Shown here: piece by piece, positions 19,200 through 28,589 of the stretch
Numbering within the stretch: position 1 is the stretch's first letter
Layout of the letters: each line of letters starts with the position of its first letter
Source: Sulfurimonas sp.
GTDB taxonomy: Bacteria; Campylobacterota; Campylobacteria; Campylobacterales; Sulfurimonadaceae
NCBI GenBank assembly: GCA_021648405.1
Contig: JAKISX010000005.1
Location: 1 to 51,308 of the forward strand
Direction of reading: 5' to 3'
DNA: 51,308 nucleotides
Position numbers and translations under genes: made by a program
Notes under the pieces: generated by a model
What the model saw: only the letters and a program-made list of their open reading frames with translations
Databases searched by the model: none
What the model was told of the DNA's origin: nothing

Positions 19200-19226
19200 T
19201 AAAGTTTTTTTTTTTTTAGTCGATGT
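19200..19226 (+). promoter_or_regulatory. Putative sigma-28 (FliA) promoter upstream of flaG: TAAAGTTT-N11-GTCGATGT
   Basis: Exact TAAAGTTT -35, exact 11-nt spacer, 5/8 match to GCCGATAA including the CGAT core; spacer is 10 T plus A within a 13-nt T tract (19205-19217). Confidence 0.55.
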
Positions 19227-19261
19227 CATGAATAAGTAAAACTTTAAGTAAGGAGTTAGTC

Positions 19262-19654
19262 ATGGATGGCATAGCTAATGTTGCAAGACAGCAACAATCT
19301 CAAATAAGTTCTGGTGAGGCTCAAGGAAGAGTAGCTCAACAAGTTCAACAACAAGTTCAACAACAAGTTCAAAAAGTAGATGTAGTAAAAGAGTTACGAA
19401 AAGATGTTTCTACAACAGAAAATAAAATAAATTCTAAAGAGCAGATGCAAAATTTAGTAGATCAACTAAATGAAGCGATGGCTCCAATGAACACAAATTT
19501 AAAATTTGGTGTTGATTCACAAGATATATTTTATGTATCTGTTATTGAATCTGAAACTAGTAAAATCATAAGAAGGTTTCCAGCAGAACAAGCAGCTGAT
19601 TTTCTTCCAAAAATGCAAGAAGTAACAGGAATGTTATTTGATTCAGTAGGGTAA
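19262..19654 (+). CDS. flaG: FlaG family flagellar protein
   Basis: LNEAMAPMNTNLKFGVDSQDIFYVSVIESETSKIIRRFPAEQAADFLPKMQEVTGMLFDSVG is a typical FlaG C-terminus. Confidence 0.93.
   Translation: MDGIANVARQQQSQISSGEAQGRVAQQVQQQVQQQVQKVDVVKELRKDVSTTENKINSKEQMQNLVDQLNEAMAPMNTNLKFGVDSQDIFYVSVIESETSKIIRRFPAEQAADFLPKMQEVTGMLFDSVG
19336..19372 (+). repeat. 12-bp in-frame tandem repeat (CAACAAGTTCAA, about 3 copies; QQVQ) in flaG
   Basis: Perfect period-12 sequence caacaagttcaacaacaagttcaacaacaagttcaa. Confidence 0.8.
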
Positions 19655-19772
19655 ATAAATAGCCCTGTTGATTATTGCTTTTTTAAATAAACTCATTATA
19701 AAACTATACTAATCATACATTAATCTTTTTTATTATATACTCGCGGAATTTATTTAGTGAAATTAAGGTTTA

Positions 19773-21011
19773 TTGATGAAAAAAGAGGTTAAAAAAGTTG
19801 TCTTAGCTTATTCTGGTGGGCTAGATACTAGTATTATTTTAAAATGGTTACAAGATGAGTATAAAGCAGAAGTTATAACTTTTACAGCTGATTTAGGTCA
19901 AGGTGAAGAGGTAGAGCCAGCTCGTCAAAAAGCACTTGACAATGGTATAAAACCTGAAAATATCTTTATTCTTAATGTTCAAGAAGAGTTTGTGAAAGAT
20001 TATGTATTTCCAATGTTTAGAGCAAATGCCATCTATGAGGGAGAGTATCTTTTAGGAACTTCTATTGCAAGACCACTTATCGCTAAAAAACAGATTGAAA
20101 TCGCTAAAAAAATGGGCGCTGATGCTGTAAGTCATGGAGCTACTGGAAAAGGTAACGATCAAGTAAGATTTGAGCTTGGTTATTTGGGGCTAAATCCAGA
20201 CATCACAGTTATTGCTCCATGGAGAGAATGGGATTTAAATTCAAGAGAAAAACTTTTAACTTATGCTACACAACATGGAATCAATATTGATCAAAAACAT
20301 GTAGATTCTGATGGTAACCCAACTGTAAGTCCATACTCAATGGATGCTAACTTACTTCATATATCTTACGAGGGACTTCACTTAGAAAACCCTATGAATG
20401 AGCCTGAAGAATCTATGTGGTTATGGTCTAACTCCCCTGAAGACGCACCTGATGAAAAAGAATATATAACTATTGAATATAAAAATGGTGACCCTATCTC
20501 TATAAATAGTGAAGAGATGAGCCCTGCTACAATCCTTAGAACATTAAATGAGTATGGAAATAAACACGGAATTGGCAGAATAGACATTGTTGAGAATCGT
20601 TTTGTTGGAATGAAAGCAAGAGGATGTTATGAGACTCCCGGTGGAACAATTATGCTAAAAGCTCACCGTGCAATAGAGTCTATCTGTCTTGACCGTGAAG
20701 AAGCACACATGAAAGATTCAATGATAGCAAAATATGCGGAACTTATCTACAACGGCTTTTGGTTCTCTCCAGAGCGTGAAATGATGCAAGCAGCGATTGA
20801 TACTACGCAAAAATTCGTTCAAGGAAGTGTAAAATTAAAACTCTACAAAGGTAATGTAGAAGTTGTAGGAAGACAATCAGATATCTCACTATACTCTGAA
20901 GAGCATTCAACATTTGAGGAAGATGAAGTATATAATCAAAAAGATGCAGAGGGCTTTATTAGGCTTAATGCATTAAGAAGAATTATTGCTGGCAAAAAAA
21001 GAAATAAATAA
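19773..21011 (+). CDS. argG: Argininosuccinate synthase
   Basis: [33 protein letters not shown] and WVNDT-independent ASS motifs such as [24 protein letters not shown]. Confidence 0.97.
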   Translation: MMKKEVKKVVLAYSGGLDTSIILKWLQDEYKAEVITFTADLGQGEEVEPARQKALDNGIKPENIFILNVQEEFVKDYVFPMFRANAIYEGEYLLGTSIARPLIAKKQIEIAKKMGADAVSHGATGKGNDQVRFELGYLGLNPDITVIAPWREWDLNSREKLLTYATQHGINIDQKHVDSDGNPTVSPYSMDANLLHISYEGLHLENPMNEPEESMWLWSNSPEDAPDEKEYITIEYKNGDPISINSEEMSPATILRTLNEYGNKHGIGRIDIVENRFVGMKARGCYETPGGTIMLKAHRAIESICLDREEAHMKDSMIAKYAELIYNGFWFSPEREMMQAAIDTTQKFVQGSVKLKLYKGNVEVVGRQSDISLYSEEHSTFEEDEVYNQKDAEGFIRLNALRRIIAGKKRNK

Positions 21012-21049
21012 AAAAAGAAATAAATAAAAAAAGAAATAAATAAAAAAAG
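20994..21049 (+). repeat. 16-bp tandem repeat (AAAAAAAGAAATAAAT x about 3.5) spanning the argG stop and 5' leader of the next gene
   Basis: Perfect period-16 array with G at 21001, 21017 and 21033. Confidence 0.9.
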
Positions 21050-21058
21050 GATTATAAA

Positions 21059-21421
21059 ATGAGTATGATAAAAGTAGATATGAATTCACCTGAATTCAAA
21101 GCTAGAATGGAAAAAACTATCAAGTTTACAGACAAAGTATGTGAATCTCGTGGATGGGTATATAATCCTCAGGTTGAAGTTACTGAAGGTGTGCAGATGG
21201 GTCTTGCTCGTAATAAGATGATGTATAATAAATTATTTTGCCCTTGTTTTATGATTGAAGAGGTTGATGGAAAGCCACAAAGTGTTGATAATAGAATTTG
21301 TCCTTGTACGCCTGCTATAGAAAAAGAGATTCCTGAGACTGGAGCTTGTCATTGTGGAATTTTTTGTACTCCAGAATTTGTAGCAGCTAAAAAAATTGAA
21401 CTCGAGATGAAGTCAAATTAG
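21059..21421 (+). CDS. Ferredoxin-thioredoxin reductase catalytic (beta) subunit-like protein
   Basis: FCPCFM ... ICPCTPA ... GACHCGIFC pattern (CPC/CPC/CHC) of the FTR 4Fe-4S catalytic subunit. Confidence 0.88.
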   Translation: MSMIKVDMNSPEFKARMEKTIKFTDKVCESRGWVYNPQVEVTEGVQMGLARNKMMYNKLFCPCFMIEEVDGKPQSVDNRICPCTPAIEKEIPETGACHCGIFCTPEFVAAKKIELEMKSN

Positions 21422-21445
21422 AAAATAAAATATTAGGAAAGTATT

Positions 21446-21892
21446 ATGAAAGTATTATTGATTAAAGATGTTAAAAAGCTTGGAAAAAAAGGTGAAGTTA
21501 AAGAGGTTAAAGATGGTTATGGAAAGAATTTTTTAATTGGTAAAGGCTTTGCAAGACATGCAACACCAGAGATTTTAGCTCAACATGCACAAGATGAATT
21601 GGTAGTAGCACAAAGCTTAGAAAAAGAAGTTAATGAGCTTAAAGAAATTGCTAAAGAGTTAGATAAAGCAGAGATTATAATTACTAAAAAACTAGGACAA
21701 AATGGTCATTTATTTGGTTCTGTAACAAAAGAAGAGATTGCAGTTGCGCTAAAAGAACAACATGGTATAGAGATTGATAAAAAGCACATTAATGAAAAAA
21801 TAATAATTAAAACAGTTGGCGAACATGATTTGGACTTTAAACTAGGTCATGGCTTACATGCAACACTACACGTAGATGTTCAAGGCGAATAA
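21446..21892 (+). CDS. rplI: 50S ribosomal protein L9
   Basis: [36 protein letters not shown]. Confidence 0.97.
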   Translation: MKVLLIKDVKKLGKKGEVKEVKDGYGKNFLIGKGFARHATPEILAQHAQDELVVAQSLEKEVNELKEIAKELDKAEIIITKKLGQNGHLFGSVTKEEIAVALKEQHGIEIDKKHINEKIIIKTVGEHDLDFKLGHGLHATLHVDVQGE

Positions 21893-21946
21893 TTTAAATA
21901 TGAAAAGAAATAATCTCGCCGTAAGGCGTAGCTTTAGTGAGGGGAA

Positions 21947-21975
21947 TTTTGCAAAGAATTCACTTCTTTGTAAAA
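21947..21975 (+). promoter_or_regulatory. 12-bp stem-loop directly upstream of the hslV ribosome-binding site
   Basis: TTTTGCAAAGAA-TTCAC-TTCTTTGTAAAA (one G-U) followed immediately by GGAG and the GTG start at 21986. Confidence 0.45.
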
Positions 21976-21985
21976 GGAGAAAATA

Positions 21986-22528
21986 GTGTTTGATGCTACT
22001 ACAATACTTGCATACAAAGGCAAAAATAAAGCCGTAATTGGTGGAGATGGGCAAGTTACATTTGGTGATAGTGTTTTAAAAGGCAATGCTACAAAAATTC
22101 GCACACTCAACAAAGGTAAAATTCTTGCAGGTTTTGCTGGAAGTACAGCAGATGCTTTTAATCTTTTTGATATGTTTGAAGATTTTTTAGAAGATAAAAA
22201 AGGTGATATCTTAAAATCAGTTATTGAATTTTCAAAAGCTTGGAGAAAAGACAAAGTTCTTCGCCGTTTAGAAGCTATGATGATTGTTTTAAATAATGAG
22301 CATATTTTTATTCTTACTGGAAACGGTGATGTAGTTGAGCCTGAAGATGGAGAGATAGCCTCTATTGGAAGTGGTGGAAACTACGCTATTTCAGCTGCAC
22401 GGGCATTAAAAAAACATGCTAGCCTTGATGAAGAAGAGCTTATAAAAGAGAGCTTATCTATAGCTGCAGACTTATGTATTTACACAAATCACAGTATAAA
22501 AACTCTTACATTAGAGGGAAATAAATAA
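21986..22528 (+). CDS. hslV: ATP-dependent protease subunit HslV (GTG start)
   Basis: [40 protein letters not shown] and [14 protein letters not shown]; upstream of hslU. The usual N-terminal residue preceding the catalytic Thr is altered relative to E. coli (TTIL still present). Confidence 0.95.
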   Translation: MFDATTILAYKGKNKAVIGGDGQVTFGDSVLKGNATKIRTLNKGKILAGFAGSTADAFNLFDMFEDFLEDKKGDILKSVIEFSKAWRKDKVLRRLEAMMIVLNNEHIFILTGNGDVVEPEDGEIASIGSGGNYAISAARALKKHASLDEEELIKESLSIAADLCIYTNHSIKTLTLEGNK

Positions 22529-23859
22529 TGAACTTAACTCCAAAAGAGATAGTAGAGTATTTAGATAAATATGTTATCTCACAAAATGATGCTAAAAAAA
22601 CAATAGCCCTTGCACTTCGTACTAGATACAGAAGAATGCAATTAGATAGCGAACTACAAAACGAAATAACTCCTAAAAATATCTTAATGATAGGCTCTAC
22701 TGGTGTAGGTAAAACAGAGATATCACGCAGATTAGCTAAGATGATGAAAGTTCCATTTGTAAAAGTTGAAGCATCAAAATATACAGAAGTTGGATTTGTT
22801 GGTCGTGATGTAGAATCTATGATTAGAGATTTAGTTGTGAACTCTGTATCGATTGTAAAAGCTGAAAAAGAGGAAGAAAATAAAGAAAAAATTGAAAACT
22901 ATGTTTTAAATAAAATAGTTGAAAAACTTCTTCCCCCACTGCCTAAGAGTGCGAGTGAATCTAAAAAAGATGATTATCAAAGACTACTAGAGGTTATGGA
23001 AAAACGAGTAGAATCTGGAGAGATGGATGAAAAAATCATAGAGATAGAGATTGATTCAAATCTTCAAGTAGAGTTTGCAGATTCAAATCTTCCTCCAGAG
23101 ATGATAAAAGTTCAAGAAAGCTTTACAAAAGTTTTTTCTCAAATGAACAAAGATGAAAAGAAAAAAGAGATAACTGTAAAAGATGCAAAAGTTATGCTAA
23201 AAACTGAAGCTAGTACTAAATTAATAGACTCTAATTCTATAAGTGCCGAAGCTCTTAGACGAGCGGAAAATGGAGGGATTATCTTTTTAGATGAGATTGA
23301 TAAAATCGCTCTAAGTGAAAAAAGCCAAGGTAGAAATGACCCAAGTAAAGAGGGTGTTCAACGAGATTTACTCCCAATTGTTGAGGGTAGTAGTGTTACA
23401 ACAAAATATGGTGTAATAAATACTGATCATATTTTATTTATTGCAGCTGGTGCATTTCATGTAAGTAAGCCAAGTGATTTAATCCCTGAACTTCAAGGTA
23501 GATTCCCTTTGCGTGTTGAACTTGAGAGTTTAACTGAAGATTCACTTTACCAAATTTTAACACAAACTAAAAATTCACTTTTAAAACAATATGAAGCACT
23601 ATTGGGTGTAGAGGGTATGAAGCTTAGCTTTGAAGACGAAGCAGTAAAAGCAATAGCAAAACTAGCTTTTAAAGCTAATGAATCAACTCAAGATATTGGT
23701 GCGAGAAGACTTCATACTGTACTAGAGCGTGTACTCGAAGAGATTAGTTTTATTGCTGATGAATACAAAGATGACGAATTTATAGTAACTGCTGAATTGG
23801 TACATGAAAAGCTAGATATTATTGTTGATAACGATGATTTATCAAGATATATATTATAA
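22528..23859 (+). CDS. hslU: HslU ATPase
   Basis: LTPKEIVEYLDKYVISQNDAKK, GSTGVGKTEISRRLAKM, KYTEVGFVGRDVESMIRDL, IIFLDEIDKIA and C-terminal DLSRYIL. Confidence 0.97.
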   Translation: MNLTPKEIVEYLDKYVISQNDAKKTIALALRTRYRRMQLDSELQNEITPKNILMIGSTGVGKTEISRRLAKMMKVPFVKVEASKYTEVGFVGRDVESMIRDLVVNSVSIVKAEKEEENKEKIENYVLNKIVEKLLPPLPKSASESKKDDYQRLLEVMEKRVESGEMDEKIIEIEIDSNLQVEFADSNLPPEMIKVQESFTKVFSQMNKDEKKKEITVKDAKVMLKTEASTKLIDSNSISAEALRRAENGGIIFLDEIDKIALSEKSQGRNDPSKEGVQRDLLPIVEGSSVTTKYGVINTDHILFIAAGAFHVSKPSDLIPELQGRFPLRVELESLTEDSLYQILTQTKNSLLKQYEALLGVEGMKLSFEDEAVKAIAKLAFKANESTQDIGARRLHTVLERVLEEISFIADEYKDDEFIVTAELVHEKLDIIVDNDDLSRYIL

Positions 23860-23876
23860 ATGGAGAATATAACAAT

Positions 23877-24758
23877 ATGACAAAAGCTGGTTTTGTATCC
23901 TTAATTGGTCGTCCCAATGCGGGTAAAAGCACACTAATGAACTCTCTTTTAGGTGAGGCTATTGCTATGGTTAGCCAAAAAGCAAATGCTACTCGTAAAC
24001 GCTCAAACGCAATAGTGATGTACGAAGATACACAAATCATCTTTATTGACACTCCAGGTATCCATGAAAGAGAAAAAGTTTTAAATAAATATATGCTAGA
24101 TGAAGCACTAAAAGCTATGGGTGATTGTGATCTTATTATCTACTTAGCTCCTGTAACAGATACGGTTGAGCATTATCAAAAATTTTTAACATTAAACAAG
24201 AAAAATGTTAAACACATTATTGTTTTAAGTAAAATTGATCAAGTTAATCAAGCTAAATTATTTAAACGAATAGCTCAATACAATCAATTTAACGATAAAT
24301 TTGAGGCTTTAGTACCAGTGGCAATTCCAAAAAAAGTAGGTCATAATGATCTATTAAAATTAATTAGTAAAAATTTACCAGAATCTCCATTTCTTTACAA
24401 TCCAGATGATTTAACAAGTGAACTTGTTCGTGATATATATGCAGGATTTATTAGGGAGGGAATATTTGATAATATTAGCGATGAAATCCCCTATGAAAGT
24501 GATGTTATAATTGATTCTATTGAAGAAGACAAGGGACATGTAGATAAGATATATGCTTCTATCATAGTTGAAAAAGAGAGTCAAAAAGGTATTATTATTG
24601 GCAAGGGTGGCGAAGCTATAAAGAGAATAGGTATCTATTCAAGAGAAAAAATTGAGATTTTGAGTCAAAAAAAAGTTTTTTTAAATCTTCAAGTTATCGT
24701 AAAAAAAGGCTGGACTAAAGATAAAGCATTTTTACAAGAGATAGGATATACATCATGA
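23877..24758 (+). CDS. era: GTPase Era
   Basis: GFVSLIGRPNAGKSTLMNSLLGE, DTPGIHE and the KH domain IIIGKGGEAIKRIG. Confidence 0.96.
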   Translation: MTKAGFVSLIGRPNAGKSTLMNSLLGEAIAMVSQKANATRKRSNAIVMYEDTQIIFIDTPGIHEREKVLNKYMLDEALKAMGDCDLIIYLAPVTDTVEHYQKFLTLNKKNVKHIIVLSKIDQVNQAKLFKRIAQYNQFNDKFEALVPVAIPKKVGHNDLLKLISKNLPESPFLYNPDDLTSELVRDIYAGFIREGIFDNISDEIPYESDVIIDSIEEDKGHVDKIYASIIVEKESQKGIIIGKGGEAIKRIGIYSREKIEILSQKKVFLNLQVIVKKGWTKDKAFLQEIGYTS

Positions 24759-25723
24759 AATTATTAATTTTATTTTTATTAACAATATCTTCTATTGGTG
24801 CGAATGATATCTTAACTAATTATAGACTTCATGGCATTAACAACATAGAAAAACAACTTGACTATGAGCTAACAAGTTCTTCATACTGGGAAAAAGAACT
24901 TCAAAATAAAGACACAACCTTTGGTTATATAGAATCTAATATATCTATATTATCGTGTGATAAAAATAGCTCTACTCTCACACTATACAAACAAGATGAA
25001 AACTCTACATATAACTTAATAAAAGAATATAATGCCTTTACTGGAAAAGTGGCTGGTGATAAAAGAAAAGAAGGTGATTTAAAAACACCTTTAGGTATAT
25101 ATAAAATAAAAGAAAAACTAAATAAAGATACTAAACTTGATCCATTTTATGGTCCACTAGCTTTTGTAACATCTTATCCAAATTTATATGATAGAATTCA
25201 AGGAAAAAGTGGAAGTGGAATATGGGTACATGGATTACCTATTAAAAGAGACCGCGACGACTTTACAAGGGGTTGTATTGCTATAAACAATTTAAATATA
25301 GAATGTTTAGACAAAAATATAGATATATTCAACACTCTTTTAATAATCAATCCAAATGAGCATATTCAAACTACAAAAGAGAAATTAAATTTATTATTGA
25401 CTCAACTATTTAAGTGGAGATATTCTTGGCTTTACAGTGATACAGATGCTTATCTTTCTTTTTATGCAGATGATTTTACTAGGTTTGATGGAATGAGAGT
25501 TAAAGAATTTTCAAAATATAAAACTCATATATTTAATAAAAATGAAAAAAAGATAATATTATTTAGCGACATACATATAATTCCTTATCCAAATACTAGA
25601 GATATATATCAAATAACATTTAAACAATACTACAAATCAAATACATTTGAGTTTCGTGGAGATAAAATGTTAATGGTAAAAATAGATGAATTAAATAATT
25701 TTAAAATTTTTATCGAAAAATAA
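24755..25723 (+). CDS. YkuD-domain peptidoglycan L,D-carboxypeptidase/transpeptidase, Csd6/Pgp2-like
   Basis: GIWVHGLPIKRDRDDFTRGCIAINN YkuD HxxxxxxxxxRGCI catalytic region plus a C-terminal NTF2-like region (WLYSDTDAYLSFYADDFTRFDG), the Csd6/Pgp2 architecture. Confidence 0.82.
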   Translation: MKLLILFLLTISSIGANDILTNYRLHGINNIEKQLDYELTSSSYWEKELQNKDTTFGYIESNISILSCDKNSSTLTLYKQDENSTYNLIKEYNAFTGKVAGDKRKEGDLKTPLGIYKIKEKLNKDTKLDPFYGPLAFVTSYPNLYDRIQGKSGSGIWVHGLPIKRDRDDFTRGCIAINNLNIECLDKNIDIFNTLLIINPNEHIQTTKEKLNLLLTQLFKWRYSWLYSDTDAYLSFYADDFTRFDGMRVKEFSKYKTHIFNKNEKKIILFSDIHIIPYPNTRDIYQITFKQYYKSNTFEFRGDKMLMVKIDELNNFKIFIEK

Positions 25724-26372
25724 TGATTCCAATACAGCCATTTTAGTTATTGCTGGAATTAACGGTGATGAAGCTATGTAGCTTTCGCTTACTTTAGTAT
25801 TACAAATAATAAACCAGCTTTTACGATAGACAATGGTAAAAATTTATCTTCATTATCTCAAAAGCATCTTATTTAACTGCTAGCAATTGGAGAATTTATG
25901 AAAATAATGGATATAAAATATGAAAAAGATTTTGTCTTAAGTGAGTAAGATATTGAAAAATTACAAAAAGTCATGGCAAATTATTAATAAATGATTCAAT
26001 TTTGCTAAATTTAAATAATATCAAAAAAAAATTAAGCTACTTTCTGTTACAATAAGAGAATATTGTGTTTAAATTTATCCGTCCTCTAGGAAGCGCAAAG
26101 AGAACAAGGGATGAATTTGTCATTTAGTAGGAAATAAAAAATAACAACTTTATATCCACAATATTTTAAATATGAGGTTGATTATCACTAAACTTTAGTT
26201 TATATGGTTGATAATCAAAAGAAAATTTAACTATAGCTTTAGAAATTTTTGAAAATGCCGATTTTGTCATAATGAATGAAAAATTCATTAAGAGTAAAAA
26301 TCTGAAAGTGGTATTAAAATTGCTTTCGGTTCGATGAATAAAAAATTTTTAGAGTTGAATTTTATAAAATAA
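25722..26372 (+). pseudogene. Decayed M14-family carboxypeptidase, probably a csd4/pgp1 remnant
   Basis: Frames contain NDSNTAILVIAGINGDEAM*, YFSITNNKPAFTIDNGKNLSSLSQKHLI*LLAIGEFMKIMDIKYEKDFVLSE*DIEKLQKVMANY*, TTLYPQYFKYEVDYH* and KSESGIKIAFGSMNKKFLELNFIK*, in collinear order with stops, frameshifts and a large internal deletion. Confidence 0.75.
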
Positions 26373-26418
26373 AAATTTGTTCCATGCAATTGGTTCATTT
26401 TAAATAGGATAATTATTA

Positions 26419-27957
26419 ATGGGCGAAAATACTCAACAATCTTTTTCAAATGTAGTATCTATTAATCCGTATAATGATACTTGTGTAAATGGTCTTTCAA
26501 GTTTTTTAAAATATGATGATAAGGTAACTTTTTCCAAAGGTCAGCACTCTATATCATATCTAAATACAAAAGATTTCATCAGTACTCAAATTTCAGTTAG
26601 TAAAAATATTCCCGAAGAGGACATCTACGATGCGGTTAGCACTAAAGCATATGATGATTTAGCCTTAGATCAAGCTGTATCATATCAAATTCAATATGTA
26701 GAATTGTATAATTCTCTTGATAGTGAAAATAGATTATTTAATGTTTTTATAGTAGACCCAGATATTATAAAAGAAACATTTGAAAATACTATATCTAAAA
26801 TTAAATATATTGATACAATAATTCCATCGCCTCTTTTAATTAAATCTTTATATTCTAAGGATTTAATTACCAGCAGTGATACTCATGCTTTTATATACAT
26901 TCAAGCTAATAATGCTTTTATAGCTGTATATAATGATAAAAAATATATTTTTAGTAAAACTCTTGAGTATTCATTTATTCAATTACATGAAAAATTTTGC
27001 GAGTTATATGGTGAAAAAATTGAGTATAATGACTTTATAAATTTTTTACAAGATGAAGACTTAAAAACATCTTCTAGTCCTTATAAAGAGTTTGTAATAA
27101 AGTTATACAAGGATATTTTTGCAAATATCAATGATATTCTTACTTATGTAAAAAGAGCTTACGAACTTAAAAAAATTGATTGTATTTATGCTGGTACTCA
27201 AATAAACATGACCACAAAACTAGATGAAATTTCTGAATTTGAGCTAAATATTAAAAGTAGTTGTTTTGAATTTGATTATGGTTTTGAATCGGATGAAGAT
27301 GAGTACATTGATCAACTTCATTCGCTCATGCATCTATATACCATTATTCCTGATGAAGAAAAATATATTTGTAATTTTTCAATATTTGAAAGACCTCCAA
27401 AGTTTGTTCAAAGAGATAGTGGTAAACTCATATTAGTTGCTGCGGCAGCACTTGTTTTAGGTTTTGCTTACCCTGTGTCTTATTGGGTTGCTACTTATGC
27501 TCAGTCATTGCAAATAAAATTGTTAAATAGTGAATATCGTATCATAAATAATAAAAAAATAACAAGAGAAACTATAATTAAAAATCGTAATGCTGACAAA
27601 GATAAATATGCAAAGTTATTAAATCAAGAACAAAATGAGTTTATTTCCAAAAAAGAAACTTTAACAAAAATTCGCGATGTAAAAATAAACTACCTTATGA
27701 AAGCAAAAATATTAACAGCTCTTACAAAAGATTTGAACAAATATAAAATAAGACTTGAATCTTTATCTTTTGACGATAAAAATGAAAAAAATACTTTTAT
27801 GCTAGACTTAGTATCATATAAAGACGTAAGCATAACTAAGCTAGTCAAATATTTAACCAAAACTCATGAAGGTAAGATTAACTTTTCTCTAAAAAAGATA
27901 GCTTTTGATGAAGAGAACAAAAAATACTTTAGTACATTAAAGGTGGAAATATTATGA
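26419..27957 (+). CDS. PilM/GspL-like actin-fold cytoplasmic domain plus TM and PilN-like coiled-coil region (type IV pilus/T2SS inner-membrane assembly component)
   Basis: 512 aa: large soluble N-terminus, single TM (LILVAAAALVLGFAYPVSYWV) and coiled-coil C-terminus; first gene of an operon with PilO-like, secretin, GspE and GspF genes. Confidence 0.6.
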   Translation: MGENTQQSFSNVVSINPYNDTCVNGLSSFLKYDDKVTFSKGQHSISYLNTKDFISTQISVSKNIPEEDIYDAVSTKAYDDLALDQAVSYQIQYVELYNSLDSENRLFNVFIVDPDIIKETFENTISKIKYIDTIIPSPLLIKSLYSKDLITSSDTHAFIYIQANNAFIAVYNDKKYIFSKTLEYSFIQLHEKFCELYGEKIEYNDFINFLQDEDLKTSSSPYKEFVIKLYKDIFANINDILTYVKRAYELKKIDCIYAGTQINMTTKLDEISEFELNIKSSCFEFDYGFESDEDEYIDQLHSLMHLYTIIPDEEKYICNFSIFERPPKFVQRDSGKLILVAAAALVLGFAYPVSYWVATYAQSLQIKLLNSEYRIINNKKITRETIIKNRNADKDKYAKLLNQEQNEFISKKETLTKIRDVKINYLMKAKILTALTKDLNKYKIRLESLSFDDKNEKNTFMLDLVSYKDVSITKLVKYLTKTHEGKINFSLKKIAFDEENKKYFSTLKVEIL

Positions 27958-28589
27958 GTTTAAATACTACTATAGAAAATTATTTGCATAGAATTGATGC
28001 AGCGTTTAAGCAAAAAAGCAAAAAAGATGCTAAGCTTACCTATATGATGGTAGCTGGTGTGATCTTTGCATTTGCATATCTTTTTTGGGATAGCTCAGTT
28101 GATGATTATGTTGCTTCAAAAAATGAAATATCTATTATACAATCAAATATAAATGCAGATAAAGCATATCTGCAAGCAAATCCTGAAACTGTGATTGCGA
28201 ACCTTGATAATGAAATCAAAAAAATCAAAATTAAATTAATTGACAAAAAAGACCAAAATGCCTATATTAAAAGCAAAATTGAAACAATATCAGATATTAT
28301 TTATGATGAGAGACGATGGGGGAAATATATTGACTCAATTGCATCAAATGCAAAAAAATACAATGTTAAAATTTTAGAATTTAATAATCACTACGTAACC
28401 TCTGATGAGTCATTTGGTCATATGCTTGATTTAAATATAAGCGTAACTGGTAGCTACAAAAATACGCTTAAGTTTATAAATGCATTAGAGCAAAGTGATT
28501 TAGTTGCGGATATAAATGGCCTTGATATAAAAGCTCAAGATAAATTAAACACTGATCTTAAAATCTCTGTATGGGGGATAATATATTAA
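27954..28589 (+). CDS. PilO-like inner-membrane assembly protein
   Basis: N-terminal TM (MMVAGVIFAFAYLFW), coiled coil and ferredoxin-like C-terminus (VKILEFNNHYVTSDESFGHMLDLNISVTGSYKNTLKFINALEQSDLV). Confidence 0.65.
   Translation: MSLNTTIENYLHRIDAAFKQKSKKDAKLTYMMVAGVIFAFAYLFWDSSVDDYVASKNEISIIQSNINADKAYLQANPETVIANLDNEIKKIKIKLIDKKDQNAYIKSKIETISDIIYDERRWGKYIDSIASNAKKYNVKILEFNNHYVTSDESFGHMLDLNISVTGSYKNTLKFINALEQSDLVADINGLDIKAQDKLNTDLKISVWGIIY

Noticed and set aside
20994-21049. Tandem repeat considered as a CRISPR-like array
   Set aside because: Units are directly contiguous with no unique spacers and are only 16 bp.
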